Notes: generated by a model not told the origin, from the sequence alone. 64,000 nt of DNA from Pseudanabaena sp. BC1403 (GCF_002914585.1 NZ_PDDM01000010.1:103036-167035), one strand, 5' to 3'. Positions 1 to 9,632 are shown, counted from the first letter of the stretch. Translations and numbers: made by a program.

Positions 1-336
1 CCGCTACGGATGAGACAAGTATTGATCAACTTACTCGATAATGCGGTCAAATTTACCCCCAATGGCGGTAGGGTGAGTTTGGATGTTTTGAAAATTAACT
101 CTTGGATTTGTTTCTCAATTACTGATTCTGGGCTTGGCATTGCCACTAGCGATCAAAGTAAGCTATTTCAGCCATTTGTTCAACTTGACAGTGGTCTCAA
201 CCGTAGCTACGAAGGGACAGGAATAGGACTTGCCATAGTGAAGCAAATCATCGAACTCCACAACGGTTATGTTGATTGCAGTAGTGAGATTGGTCAGGGC
301 ACTTGCTTTACTGTTCGCCTACCATCTATGTCTTGA
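1..336 (+). CDS. Histidine kinase, C-terminal ATPase part (5' end outside window)
   Basis: This is the catalytic end of a sensor histidine kinase, the domain that binds ATP and phosphorylates the conserved His. The reading frame is open from base 1, so the gene begins upstream. The N box (INLLDNAVKFTP), the G1 box (DSGLGI), the F box (LFQPFVQLD) and the G2 box (GTGIGLAIVKQ) are all present and intact. It closely resembles the end of the kinase encoded at 14667-16271 on the other strand (same FVQLD..LNR.YEG string), so the two are paralogues, and the missing front probably holds PAS or REC modules and a HisKA domain. A stop follows the usual FTVRLP ending, so the 3' end is natural. Confidence 0.93.
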   Translation, partial: PLRMRQVLINLLDNAVKFTPNGGRVSLDVLKINSWICFSITDSGLGIATSDQSKLFQPFVQLDSGLNRSYEGTGIGLAIVKQIIELHNGYVDCSSEIGQGTCFTVRLPSMS

Positions 337-573
337 TATACTATCAATAATAATGTTGTGTGCTGAAGTAACAAACACAATTTTTATAAAAAGTTAATAA
401 ATTGCGATATTTTTTGTGATCAATCTTGCAATCTTTGGGCTTGATCGCACTAAAGAATATTTCTAAGCAATCCGATGCAAAGGGGTTGAGCTTTTACCCA
501 CACTTGATTGCAGTTCTACTGCGTAAGTCCTAAATTTATTAACTATCGTCAATTCTGACTTTGGAGACAAGCG

Positions 574-3500
574 ATGAGCAACCCAACAATTCTTTGTGTT
601 GACGATGAACGCAATGTTCTTTTTGCCCTTAGAACCCAATTAATGCGATACTTCCCTGACTTTGCGATTGAAATTGCCGAAAGTGCAGAAGAAGCTTTAG
701 AGGTTGTTGAGGATATTCTAGACAACGGGCATGATCTGCCACTTGTGATTGCAGATCAAATTATGCCTAGCATGAAAGGCGATCAGTTTTTGATTAACCT
801 GCACGATCGCCATCCTAAAATACTCAAAGTTATGCTAACAGGGCAAGCGCGTGCCGAAGATGTGGGCAATATTGTCAATCGTGGCAGTCTCTATCGGTTT
901 ATGTCAAAACCATGGAATGAGCAAGATCTCCAACTAACTGTATCTGAGGCTTTACGAAGTTATCAGCAAGATCGCACAATCGAGCAACAATACTTAGACC
1001 TCAAACAAGCTAAATGCGAATTAGAAGTGTTAAATACCAGTTTGGAAAAGCAGGTACAAGAACGCACCCTACAAATACAGATCAGCGAAGAACGATATCG
1101 AATAATTTCTGAAATTAGCCCCGTTGGGATTTTTTGCAACGATACTAAAGGCGTTTGCACATATGCAAATGCCAAAACCCTAGAAATTACTGGACTAACT
1201 TTAGATGAAAATTTAGGTGATGGCTGGGGTAAAAACTTACACCCTGACGATCGCGATTGGATGTATGCCGCTTGGAATAACTTTGTCGAACAGGTAAATC
1301 TAGGGAATGATCCTGAATATTGTCTTGAACATCGATATCTTTTTTCTGATGGTTCTGTTAAGTGGGGGATTGTTCAAGCCGTTCCCGAACGCAATATAAA
1401 TGGTGATGTTGTTGGATTTGTCGGTTCATTATCTGATATTAGCGATCGCAAAAAAAATGAAGAAGCTCTAAGGCTCAGCGAAGCCAAACAGCGTGCTTTG
1501 ATAGAAGCTTTACCTGATTTAGTTATGCGGGTTAACCGAGAAGGGATATATCTTGATTTCTACGCGACTAACGCTTTCAATGTGATTGGTAAAACTGGAG
1601 ACTTTGTAGGTGATCATGTGAAAGACACCCTACCACCTGATTTGGGAGCAAGACGCATGCAAGCGATTCATAATGCTTTAGCAACCAAAGAAATGCAAGT
1701 CTATGAGCAGGAGATTATGGTTGGGGGCATCTTACAAATTGAAGAATTTCGGTTGGTAGCTTGTGGTGAAGATGAAACTCTGATCATAGGGCGGGATATC
1801 AGCGATCGCAAAATTGCTGAAAAAGCCTTACAGGAAAGTGAATCCCATAAAGCTGCCTTAATTAGAGCTTTGCCCGATCTACTCATGCGAATCCGTAAAG
1901 ATGGAACCTATCTAGAATTCCATAGTACGGAGAGCTTTAAAATCTTTGGGAAGCCTGAAGACTTTGTTGGGTCTAATCTAAATAAGGATTTACCTCCTAA
2001 TGTAGCTGAACAAAGAATGCAGATGATCAATGCGGCTCTTGAAACTGGGAGTATTCAACTTTACGATCAAGAGATATTGGTGGATGGCAAGACTCAAACC
2101 GAAGAAGTGAGAATTGTCCCTTATACAGAAGATGAAGTTTTGCTTTTAGTTAGAGATGTTAGCGATCGCAAGCAATCAGAATTAGCACTTCAAAGTTTGA
2201 TGGAAGGTACTGCCTCGGTTACTGGCAAAGAATTTTTCCCAGAATTAGTTAAGCATATTGCGATCGCCCTTGATGTTTCCCACGTCCTCATTTCCAAGGT
2301 GTCTGGAGAAAACCTAGAAACTATGGCATGGTATGCCGACGATCAGGTTCAGCCTAATCTTACCTATCCAATTGCTCATACTCCCAGCGGAACAGCTTTT
2401 CAAGCTGGAATCTACAACTGTTCTTCTGGAGTAAAACAACTATTCCCTCTTGATGAGGATTTAGTAAAAATGGATGTAGATAATTATATAGGAATGGCAT
2501 TACAAAATTCTGCGGGTGAAAAGATCGGGGTGATTTGTGTCCTAAATCGCGAACCATTAGCAAATCCAAAACGGGCGGAACTATTACTGCGTATCTTTGG
2601 AGCGAGGGCATCTGCCGAACTAGAGAGAATGCAGGTATTTGAAGATTTACAAATATTGAATACAGAGCTAGAGCAACGTGTACAAGAACGAACACAGGAG
2701 CTATTAAAAGCTCGTAACTTTTTAGAATCAATTATTGAAAATTTACCAGTGGCTCTATTCGTCAAAAATGGCAAAGAAGAAAGATTTGGCGAATTTTTGC
2801 TGTGGAATAATACTTGTGAAAGTCTGTTTGGTTTGACCAAAGAGCAAGCAATTGGTAGGGTGCTCTATGATATTTTCCCTAAAGAGCAATCTCATTTCTT
2901 TAATGAGAAAGATCGTTCATCATTTGCGCTCGGTAAAATTGAAGATATTCCTGAAGAACCAATTGACAGTTTGACTTTAGGTCGCAGAATTCTGCATACC
3001 GTTAAAGTGCCTATATTCGATGAGCATAGTAACCCTGATTATTTGATCTGCATTTCTGAGGATATTAGCGATCGCAAAACCGCAGAACTAGAACGCGATC
3101 AGCTTCTCCAAGAATTATCTCAACTAAATAAAAGCCTCGAACTCCGAGTCAAAGAACGAACTGCCGCACTTGTAAACGCCCAAGAGCGGATTATTGCTCA
3201 AGAAAAACTTGCCGCACTTGGTACGCTCACGGCTGGTATTGCCCATGAGCTGCGTAACCCACTTAACTTTGTTACAAACTACGCACTCGGCTCAATTGAA
3301 CTCAGCCAAGAATTGCTGGAGACAATTCAGCCTTTGTTCCCTTCTTTAGATCTCGACACCTCAGATTTGGTCGAGTCATTGATCTCAGACCTCCAAGAAA
3401 ATTCCACGACTATTCGCGCTCATAGTCGAAGAGCCGAAAATATCATCGCTAATATGATGCAACATGCCCGTACTGATGATGCAAAGATGATGCCGCATCC

Positions 3501-4002
3501 GACTCAAATTAATGATTTACTTGACCAATCCTTAAAACTGGCGTATCACAGTAAGAAAATGCAAGATAGTGACTTTAACATCACGATTCAGACTGACTAT
3601 ACTGCCGATTTAGATTTAGTAGATCTAGTTACTGGATCTATGAGTCGGGCTTTCATTAATCTCATTGATAATGCTTGTGATGCTATGCGTTACCAAAAGA
3701 ATCTTTTAAACTTATCTAAAGATACAGAAAAATATCTGCCTACCCTCCACCTTTCGACGCGCAGTCTAGGCGATCGCGTCGAGATTCGGATTCGTGACAA
3801 TGGTTGTGGCATTCCTCAAGATATCCAAGTAAAGATCTTAGATCCTTTCTTTACAACTAAACCGCCGGGAGAGGGTACTGGGCTAGGTCTTTCTCTCACT
3901 CACGATATAATTGTCAAGCAACATAAAGGCACTTTAGCTATTAATACTGATACTAGCCAATTTACTGAAATAATTGTTACGATACCTAACAGATATACTT
4001 GA
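574..4002 (+). CDS. REC-PAS(x3)-GAF-PAS histidine kinase
   Basis: Large soluble hybrid kinase of 1142 residues with a receiver domain at the front. Order: REC about 1-125 with acceptor Asp61 and the Lys of SKPW; a coiled coil; PAS about 172-295, 300-415 and 420-535, each ending in the typical DISDRK/DVSDRK exit; GAF about 540-705; another coiled coil and PAS about 712-840; then a dimerisation and ATPase core with phospho-acceptor His891 in the H box (AHELRNPLNF), an N box (NLIDNACDA), DNGCGIP and GEGTGLGLSL. No membrane segment is visible. PAS2 and PAS3 are similar to each other and look like an internal duplication. A GGAGA Shine-Dalgarno lies just ahead of the ATG. It is followed by a REC-GGDEF-EAL gene 247 bp away on the same strand, but co-transcription is not certain. 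The signals sensed cannot be read from the sequence. Confidence 0.93.
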   Translation: MSNPTILCVDDERNVLFALRTQLMRYFPDFAIEIAESAEEALEVVEDILDNGHDLPLVIADQIMPSMKGDQFLINLHDRHPKILKVMLTGQARAEDVGNIVNRGSLYRFMSKPWNEQDLQLTVSEALRSYQQDRTIEQQYLDLKQAKCELEVLNTSLEKQVQERTLQIQISEERYRIISEISPVGIFCNDTKGVCTYANAKTLEITGLTLDENLGDGWGKNLHPDDRDWMYAAWNNFVEQVNLGNDPEYCLEHRYLFSDGSVKWGIVQAVPERNINGDVVGFVGSLSDISDRKKNEEALRLSEAKQRALIEALPDLVMRVNREGIYLDFYATNAFNVIGKTGDFVGDHVKDTLPPDLGARRMQAIHNALATKEMQVYEQEIMVGGILQIEEFRLVACGEDETLIIGRDISDRKIAEKALQESESHKAALIRALPDLLMRIRKDGTYLEFHSTESFKIFGKPEDFVGSNLNKDLPPNVAEQRMQMINAALETGSIQLYDQEILVDGKTQTEEVRIVPYTEDEVLLLVRDVSDRKQSELALQSLMEGTASVTGKEFFPELVKHIAIALDVSHVLISKVSGENLETMAWYADDQVQPNLTYPIAHTPSGTAFQAGIYNCSSGVKQLFPLDEDLVKMDVDNYIGMALQNSAGEKIGVICVLNREPLANPKRAELLLRIFGARASAELERMQVFEDLQILNTELEQRVQERTQELLKARNFLESIIENLPVALFVKNGKEERFGEFLLWNNTCESLFGLTKEQAIGRVLYDIFPKEQSHFFNEKDRSSFALGKIEDIPEEPIDSLTLGRRILHTVKVPIFDEHSNPDYLICISEDISDRKTAELERDQLLQELSQLNKSLELRVKERTAALVNAQERIIAQEKLAALGTLTAGIAHELRNPLNFVTNYALGSIELSQELLETIQPLFPSLDLDTSDLVESLISDLQENSTTIRAHSRRAENIIANMMQHARTDDAKMMPHPTQINDLLDQSLKLAYHSKKMQDSDFNITIQTDYTADLDLVDLVTGSMSRAFINLIDNACDAMRYQKNLLNLSKDTEKYLPTLHLSTRSLGDRVEIRIRDNGCGIPQDIQVKILDPFFTTKPPGEGTGLGLSLTHDIIVKQHKGTLAINTDTSQFTEIIVTIPNRYT

Positions 4003-4249
4003 AAAATTTAATATACTAACTGATGTTACATGGAATGTCTTCCTGCGGTAGCTTTTGTACTCGGCTGGCACTGGGGAGCAGCCCCAACGGATTTTATTTT
4101 TGGATAGGGGTCAATTCCCTCATGGTTGACCTACTTCGCGATTCAGCAAGAGGTTTATTATGTACGTTCCCCGTCCCATTAGTTACTAACCCAATATTAG
4201 AAAGATTTATATATATTGATATTCAGGATACCTACTCCAAAAAGTAACT

Positions 4250-5992
4250 ATGAAAGAAGAGACAAATTTAGTACTAGTAGTTGATGATGAGTTTGAAATC
4301 CAACGTCTTTTTAAGCAAATATTTAGAAAAAGAATTCGGAATGGGGAGCTTAGTTTTCAGTTTGCTCAAAATGGATTAGAAGCACTAGAGATTCTACGGG
4401 AATCGAATTCGATTGACATGATCTTGACTGATATCCAGATGCCGAAGATGGATGGATTAACCTTGTTGACAAACTTAGCAGAGTTTGAGGGGCCTCTGAA
4501 AGCCGTGGTTATTTCCGCTTTTGGGGACATGAAGAACATTCGCGCAGCCATGAATCGTGGGGCTTTTGACTTTTTGATAAAGCCCATTGATTTTGAAGAC
4601 TTAGAAATTACAATTAACAAAACGCTAGCATTTGTTCATGATTTGAGAGATCAAAAGCAAAAACTTCAATCAACTCTAGATCGACTCCATAGCTTAGTAT
4701 TTTACGACCAACTGACTGGCTTAAGCAATCGCTATGGACTGCTGCAAAAAATCGCTCAAAGTATTGAATTAAAAAGAACGGAAGGCATTTCTTTCGCAGT
4801 ATTAAAGCTAGATGTAGAACGCTATCCTATAATTAAGTCGGGTTTTGGACATAAGCTTAGCGATCGCCTCTTAGTTGAAATTGCTTATCGCTTGGGGAAC
4901 TGGAATATTCCATCTAAAGTCGTCGCTCGATTGGAAAGTAATGAATTTGCGATATTGCTAAAGGATGTTAAAGATTTATCCACTATTAAAGATTATATTC
5001 AACAGCTTCATCAACTTTTCAATATTCCAGTTCAACTTGAGGAGATTACGATATCATCAAAAACGCATATAGGGGCGGTCACAAGCGACTTAGAAGATAA
5101 ACAGCCAGAAGGCTTTTTGAGGGCGGCTGACACTGCCTTCGACTACGCAAGGCATGATCGAGAACGTACGATTTTCTTTAATGATAGTATGCAACGGAAG
5201 GCTATCCATCGATTGAACCTTGAAATTAATTTACAAGAAGCGATAGAATCCAAGCAAATACTAGTGCATTATCAGCCAATTTTTTCATTGCACAATGGGA
5301 AAATTATAAGCTTTGAAGCTTTGGCTCGGTGGCAGACTCCAAGTCAAAGATGGATCTCACCGCTAGAGTTCATTCCATTAGCAGAAGAAACAGGACTGAT
5401 TGTTCCATTAGGTCGTGACCTCTTATCAGAAGCTTGTTCACAGCTTGGGCGATGGAAAGCTCAATTCCCTGATGTTTGTCCAGACAGCATTAGCGTTAAT
5501 CTATCGAGCTTACAATTGATTGATCCATCGCTGTTAGAGGATATTGATCGCAGTCTAAGCTCCGCAGGCTTAACTGGAGAAAGCTTGAATTTAGAAATTA
5601 CTGAGAGTGTGTTAATGAAAAACATCGATACTGCGATCGATGTTTTAGCCCAACTTCGGAAACGATCAATCGGTCTATCAATTGATGACTTTGGTACGGG
5701 CTATTCTTCTCTCTCTTATCTTCAATCTCTACCAATCACAGCCTTGAAAATTGATCGCTCTTTTATTAAAGAGATTGACACTAATTCAAATAGTTTGGAA
5801 ATCACTTCAATGATTATTAACCTATCTAAACAGTTGAAACTAAAAGTAGTTGCCGAAGGCATAGACAAAGAATCACATACTAATGTTTTGAGATCGCTTT
5901 CCTGTGACTATGGGCAGGGATTTTTGTTCTCTCCACCAGTTGATGTAGCTGCCGCAACTAATCTGATAGCTGCTCAAGGTTTAAGGCTATAA
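4250..5992 (+). CDS. REC-GGDEF(degenerate)-EAL response regulator, probable c-di-GMP phosphodiesterase
   Basis: Response regulator of 580 residues predicted to control cyclic di-GMP. REC occupies about 1-125 with acceptor Asp61 (ILTDIQMPKMDG) and the Lys of LIKPIDF. A GGDEF-fold domain follows at about 150-310, but its signature reads ESNEF in RLESNEFAIL, so the two glycines needed for cyclase activity are missing. The EAL domain (about 325-575) is intact: FEALARW, LEITESVL, IDDFGTGYSSLSYL, LKIDRSF and VVAEGID are all present. The likely activity is therefore breakdown of c-di-GMP, with the GGDEF part acting as a regulatory module. Its partner kinase may be the upstream REC-PAS kinase; that is inference from position. 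Confidence 0.93.
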   Translation: MKEETNLVLVVDDEFEIQRLFKQIFRKRIRNGELSFQFAQNGLEALEILRESNSIDMILTDIQMPKMDGLTLLTNLAEFEGPLKAVVISAFGDMKNIRAAMNRGAFDFLIKPIDFEDLEITINKTLAFVHDLRDQKQKLQSTLDRLHSLVFYDQLTGLSNRYGLLQKIAQSIELKRTEGISFAVLKLDVERYPIIKSGFGHKLSDRLLVEIAYRLGNWNIPSKVVARLESNEFAILLKDVKDLSTIKDYIQQLHQLFNIPVQLEEITISSKTHIGAVTSDLEDKQPEGFLRAADTAFDYARHDRERTIFFNDSMQRKAIHRLNLEINLQEAIESKQILVHYQPIFSLHNGKIISFEALARWQTPSQRWISPLEFIPLAEETGLIVPLGRDLLSEACSQLGRWKAQFPDVCPDSISVNLSSLQLIDPSLLEDIDRSLSSAGLTGESLNLEITESVLMKNIDTAIDVLAQLRKRSIGLSIDDFGTGYSSLSYLQSLPITALKIDRSFIKEIDTNSNSLEITSMIINLSKQLKLKVVAEGIDKESHTNVLRSLSCDYGQGFLFSPPVDVAAATNLIAAQGLRL

Positions 5993-6002
5993 CGGTTTAC
6001 CA

Positions 6003-6066
6003 ATGAGGGTTTGCAAAGCAAACCCTTATACTAATTACCAAAAATATGACTACAATTTCGGTAATT
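6003..6066. terminator. Hairpins between convergent genes
   Basis: Two short inverted repeats: GAGGGTTTGC paired with GCAAACCCTT, and TAATTACC paired with GGTAATTA. They sit between the ends of the GGDEF-EAL gene and the DUF4388-REC gene and could end transcription from both sides. Confidence 0.5.
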
Positions 6067-6075
6067 ACAGTACCC

Positions 6076-7146
6076 TTATCGTTTGCTATATTTTTCTACC
6101 GTTGTCAATAACTCCTTTTCCCCAAAGGGTTTGGTCAGATATTCAGTAGCTCCAACCATCCGCGCTTTGACGCGATCTATAAAGCCATCCTTTCCAGTGA
6201 GCATAATAATTGGAACCTTCGCAAACGCGCTGGACTTACGGAGCATTCCACATAACTCATATCCATCAATCTCTGGCATACTGATATCACACAAAATCAG
6301 ATCAGGATTATGTTGAAAAATTAAGCTTAAAGCTTTAATAGGGCTAGATACTGCCATAACTTGGAAGCCGTTATTATGCAGAATATATTCAACAGCACGA
6401 CAAATTGTCACACTGTCATCAACGCATAAAATTCTGGGTGATTTTACTTTTACTTGCGGCGGTACACTCATAGCTAATGGAGTAATTGCAACTTGCCCAA
6501 AGGAGATTGCATCGTATATCAATTTACCTATTTGGCTAATATCTCGTTCTGTATATCGCGATAACTGACGGATTGTCGTTTTGCCATCAATCCAAGTATT
6601 CAAAAGCGGTAAAGCTTCCTGAGTAAGCAATATGGGACATTGATCGATCGATTGTAAAACTGGATAAAATCTCTTCCATTGCTGAAGCTGTTGGGAATAT
6701 CCAGAAGCAATCTGTGAAAACTTGAATTTTGTTAACTTTGGCGTAAGTGCTGCGCTAATTTCAAAAACAAATGTGCCTTGATAGAGACCAATAATGTCAA
6801 ACAGCACCTCTCTGATTGTGCTTTCGAGTATCGATTTAGCCTGATCAGGTGTGAGGATTTTGGCTTCAAGGAGCGCCCAAATTTGACCATACTCTAAAAC
6901 ATTAATCCCCAGCTTTGAGCTAGATAAATGATCCAGCGCATGATCTAAACCTAATCCATGCAAATAATCGCGCAAACGAGTCAAGTTACTATCAGTGTCG
7001 GTAGCGTAGATCAATTCTCCGTTATCAAAAAATAAAAACCAGAATTGCCCTGTGTTTGATTCAATCAACAACTCTCCAGTTCGTTGCCCAAACTCGATTA
7101 GGTGGATAATTGTATGTACGTCAATTTCTCTGAGCGTGCCTTGCAT
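6076..7146 (-). CDS. PatA-type response regulator (DUF4388 + receiver)
   Basis: A 356-residue regulator with an N-terminal DUF4388/PATAN domain (residues about 1-100, opening MQGTLREIDVHTIIHLIEFG) and a C-terminal receiver domain (about 236-356) with acceptor Asp287 (LILCDISMPEIDG), LTGKD and the Lys of LTKPFG. This architecture is that of the cyanobacterial PatA/PixG-like regulators, some of which act in type IV pilus motility, phototaxis or heterocyst patterning; which of these applies here is unknown. No kinase or CheA operon is adjacent. The middle part (about 100-235) has no motif I recognise. The ATG is the only reasonable start. Confidence 0.9.
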   Translation of the reverse strand: MQGTLREIDVHTIIHLIEFGQRTGELLIESNTGQFWFLFFDNGELIYATDTDSNLTRLRDYLHGLGLDHALDHLSSSKLGINVLEYGQIWALLEAKILTPDQAKSILESTIREVLFDIIGLYQGTFVFEISAALTPKLTKFKFSQIASGYSQQLQQWKRFYPVLQSIDQCPILLTQEALPLLNTWIDGKTTIRQLSRYTERDISQIGKLIYDAISFGQVAITPLAMSVPPQVKVKSPRILCVDDSVTICRAVEYILHNNGFQVMAVSSPIKALSLIFQHNPDLILCDISMPEIDGYELCGMLRKSSAFAKVPIIMLTGKDGFIDRVKARMVGATEYLTKPFGEKELLTTVEKYSKR

Positions 7147-7503
7147 GAGGTGTTACAAATTTGAGTTTTGTCTTTAATATGTAGAAAGATTTGTCCACAT
7201 TACCAGAATTTCTTTTGTTATAGCTGTCGCCAAGTGTATCAGGATATAAAACCCAAAAGAGAGTTGCGGAGCTAAACGCCGCAACTCTCTTTTGGGTTTT
7301 GATTTTGTCCTAACATGACTGGCAATACATATACCTTGATTTTACAGCGCTTTGCGCTTAAACCTGAATCAATAAAAATTTAAAAGTCTTGCTTTACAAG
7401 AATTTTAAATTTTTTATGTTCGTTTGCTCGAAAATTGCTCTAAGGCATTTTAGTAGCAATTCCTATTATAAAAATCATAAAAAAGATTGCTTGGTGCTCT
7501 TTT
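7147..7503. other. Non-coding stretch with a long palindrome and a decayed repeat
   Basis: No gene is visible. It contains the palindrome at 7248-7300 and, at about 7320-7420, an AT-rich degenerate relative of the repeat better preserved at 14395-14520 (shared pieces: TTACAG, CTTTGC, AAACC.GAA.CAATAAAA). Confidence 0.5.
7248..7300. repeat. Gene-end palindrome
   Basis: Arms AAACCCAAAAGAGAGTTGCG and its complement surround a short loop. It is about 200 bp past the DUF1636 stop. Almost the same outer arm (AAAACC.AAAAGAGAGTTG) recurs at 14616-14666, so this is a dispersed family and not only a local terminator. Confidence 0.75.
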
Positions 7504-7887
7504 TTATAAAGGTGGTATACGAGCAATTACGCCACTTTTCAGCGGTTCGGGGCGTTCTTTCCATGACAGCATTCCATCAGAGCGATCGCAATATATTTCT
7601 GCGCAGGACAAAATAGCTGATGCAGTTGTCGGCATATTTTCAACATCACTGGGCAAGTCCCCAAATAAGTAGGAATATTTACCTTCGGAAGCAAAGGTAA
7701 CAACACAGGCATGGCTACAAGCGCTCATGCAGGAAACAGCACGAATCTCAAACTGCGATCGCGATTCCCAACTTTGATGTAATTGAGAAAGCTCTTTTAG
7801 TAATTTTTCACCACCACTAACACCTACCTTTTTGCCATTTTGCCAAGTGCTGGCACAGGTAGTACAAACTAATAAACTGTGGGTCAT
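7504..7887 (-). CDS. DUF1636 family cysteine-rich protein
   Basis: Small soluble protein of 127 residues with the DUF1636 layout: LLVCTTCASTW near the start, then CMSACSHAC, then a C-terminal part with LFGDLP. The Cys pattern resembles thioredoxin-fold [2Fe-2S] ferredoxin-like proteins, so a metal or Fe-S role is likely but unproven. I chose the ATG giving MTHSLLV because it starts at the conserved region; an upstream TTG in frame lies inside the palindrome at 7921-7974 and would add residues of repeat origin. The gene stands alone. Confidence 0.82.
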   Translation of the reverse strand: MTHSLLVCTTCASTWQNGKKVGVSGGEKLLKELSQLHQSWESRSQFEIRAVSCMSACSHACVVTFASEGKYSYLFGDLPSDVENMPTTASAILSCAEIYCDRSDGMLSWKERPEPLKSGVIARIPPL

Positions 7888-7920
7888 TCGTATCTCAATA
7901 AAAACAGTTATAGCTATATA

Positions 7921-7974
7921 AAACCCATTCATAGAGTTGCGGCGCAAAGCGCCGCAACTCTATGAATGGGTTTT
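7921..7974. repeat. Perfect palindrome upstream of DUF1636 gene
   Basis: Arms AAACCCATTCATAGAGTTGC and GCAACTCTATGAATGGGTTT meet at GGCGC AAA GCGCC. It lies between the DUF2973 gene end and the DUF1636 start, both on the minus strand, so it can act as a terminator for the upstream pair. Confidence 0.8.
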
Positions 7975-7982
7975 ATGTTTGA

Positions 7983-8261
7983 TTATTTATCGCCGCTAGG
8001 TGATGAGTTGTATAAAGCATCAAGTCTTGAACGAGCATCATCAACGTTAATTGATTTAATTACCATTAATGGTTCATCGATATATTTGCCATCCTTATCC
8101 CATAATTCAGGATGGGCATATTGAGGAGCTACTCGACGACTACGATTGTCTTGATAGCCTCTTGAATCATTTTGGGAAAGTGCAATCATGCTACGAATGA
8201 GATTACTGATCGCGAAGATGGAGAGGATCGTAAATGCGAGTATATAAAGGATCTGTACCAT
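7983..8261 (-). CDS. DUF2973 family membrane-anchored protein
   Basis: A 92-residue protein with one N-terminal membrane segment (about 4-26, LYILAFTILSIFAISNLI) and a polar C-terminal part (VAPQYAHPELWDKDGKYIDEPL). This matches the cyanobacteria-specific DUF2973 family, whose function is unknown. It follows the DUF2605 gene by 88 bp on the same strand; the two families are commonly neighbours in cyanobacteria, which points to a shared role. The ATG start gives the hydrophobic segment directly at the N terminus. Confidence 0.85.
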   Translation of the reverse strand: MVQILYILAFTILSIFAISNLIRSMIALSQNDSRGYQDNRSRRVAPQYAHPELWDKDGKYIDEPLMVIKSINVDDARSRLDALYNSSPSGDK

Positions 8262-8349
8262 GTCTACTTTCCTTGAAAATATGTAAATTACGTGAATTAA
8301 TGTTTAAAGTGAAAAATCAGGGACTAAAATTAAAATCAAAGTTAAAGTT

Positions 8350-8667
8350 TTAAATTACTTGATTACGATAGTAGCGCATCCCTACGGCTTGACACTCCAT
8401 AAGTAGCTGATGCCAAGGTCTCATCGTTGTCATGTCTACGCCAACTTGATGTCCTGTAACGCTAAACAAGGCTTTTGCCGCCGCAACTTCTTTGAGCGCA
8501 TTCTCAACCCGTTCTAGTAGATTTTGCTGATCTGATTCTTCTATGAAGTTTAAGCGCTCATTGGCGAGTAATTTCTGAGAGCGGTTAAACCAATATGTGA
8601 AATCTTCTAGTAATGGTTCTAGAAGTTGTCTGAGCATTTCAGGATCAGGACTAGCGGTATTACTCAT
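8350..8667 (-). CDS. DUF2605 family protein
   Basis: A 105-residue, probably helical, soluble protein: LRQLLEPLLEDFTYWFNRS near the N terminus and RPWHQLLMECQAVGMRYYR at the C terminus, the two most conserved stretches of DUF2605. Function unknown. First gene of the likely DUF2605-DUF2973 operon, transcribed away from mazG; the 112-bp gap between them should hold both promoters. Confidence 0.85.
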   Translation of the reverse strand: MSNTASPDPEMLRQLLEPLLEDFTYWFNRSQKLLANERLNFIEESDQQNLLERVENALKEVAAAKALFSVTGHQVGVDMTTMRPWHQLLMECQAVGMRYYRNQVI

Positions 8668-8779
8668 GGGCGGAACTCCAGCATCAAACTTGATGCTGTA
8701 TATAGTGTGTTAAAAGCAATATTTTTTTATACATAGTATTATAGCATTTCGTTACTTTTCTTAATATTAAACAAATGTT

Positions 8780-9601
8780 ATGTCTTTAGAACCAACTGTT
8801 AATTCTTCGGCTAACTTGATCGCAATGCAGCATTTAATCGATGTGGTGGCAAAGTTGCGATCGCCAGATGGTGGCTGTCCTTGGGATTTAAAGCAAACAC
8901 CCGAAAGTTTGATCCCCTATGTGATTGAGGAAGCCTATGAGGTAGTGGATGCAATCCAGAGTGGTGATAGTAAGGCGATCGCAGAAGAGTTGGGGGATCT
9001 GCTAATGCAAGTGGTTTTGCAGTCGCAAATAGCTAGTGAAACTAATCAATTTGCGATCGCAGAAGTTGCAGAAGGGATCGCTCAAAAGCTGATCCGCCGA
9101 CATCCCCATGTATTTGGTGATGTTAAGACTGAAAATATGGATGAAATTCATCAAAACTGGGAGAGAATTAAGGCTGAAGAAAAGGGTGAAGACTTAGCGA
9201 CGACCCAAAGACTGAGCTACAAACTCAAACGCTATGCGCGATCGCTGCCGCCCTTAACGGCTGGCATGAAAATATCTCAAAAAGCTGCTGCGAATGGTTT
9301 TGAGTGGGAAAATGCCGATGGTGTCTGGGCGAAATTTCATGAGGAGTTGGATGAACTGCGTCATGCTCTAGAGCACGAATCAAAGGAAAATCAACAGGCG
9401 GAGCTAGGAGATTTACTATTCACCTTAATTAATGTGGCGCGTTGGTATGATCTCGATCCATCGGGGGCTCTGCAATCAACCAACCATAAATTTATTCAGC
9501 GCCTTGAGGTGATTGAGACCTTAAGCGATCGCCCAATTGATAGCTTCACTGCCGAGGAGCTAGACAATCTCTGGAAACAGGCAAAAGAGAAACTCAAATA
9601 A
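8780..9601 (+). CDS. mazG: Nucleoside triphosphate pyrophosphohydrolase MazG
   Basis: MazG hydrolyses (d)NTPs to the monophosphate and pyrophosphate and is a house-cleaning enzyme. At 273 residues it has the full two-domain length. The first domain starts at LRSPDGGCPWDLKQTPESL and has the EEAYEVVDAI / EELGDLLMQVV metal-binding helices; the second repeats the pattern with HEELDELRHAL and ELGDLLFTLINVARW. A strong terminator follows directly after the stop codon, so it is transcribed alone. Confidence 0.95.
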   Translation: MSLEPTVNSSANLIAMQHLIDVVAKLRSPDGGCPWDLKQTPESLIPYVIEEAYEVVDAIQSGDSKAIAEELGDLLMQVVLQSQIASETNQFAIAEVAEGIAQKLIRRHPHVFGDVKTENMDEIHQNWERIKAEEKGEDLATTQRLSYKLKRYARSLPPLTAGMKISQKAAANGFEWENADGVWAKFHEELDELRHALEHESKENQQAELGDLLFTLINVARWYDLDPSGALQSTNHKFIQRLEVIETLSDRPIDSFTAEELDNLWKQAKEKLK

Positions 9602-9632
9602 AAAAAGCCTCGCTAAGCGAGGCTTTTTTTAT
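9599..9632. terminator. Bidirectional rho-independent terminator
   Basis: AAAAAAGCCTCGC TAA GCGAGGCTTTTTT: a GC stem with A and T runs on both sides, overlapping the stop codons of mazG and of the small gene on the opposite strand. Confidence 0.93.

Noticed and set aside
4023..4247. Open frame of 74 codons between the first two large signalling genes, and a hydrophobic 25-codon frame inside it
   Set aside because: No ribosome binding site, no family resemblance, and the start overlaps a sequence like the end of the 147-bp miniature element (TGATGTTACATGGAA). Best read as non-coding, possibly a decayed insertion.
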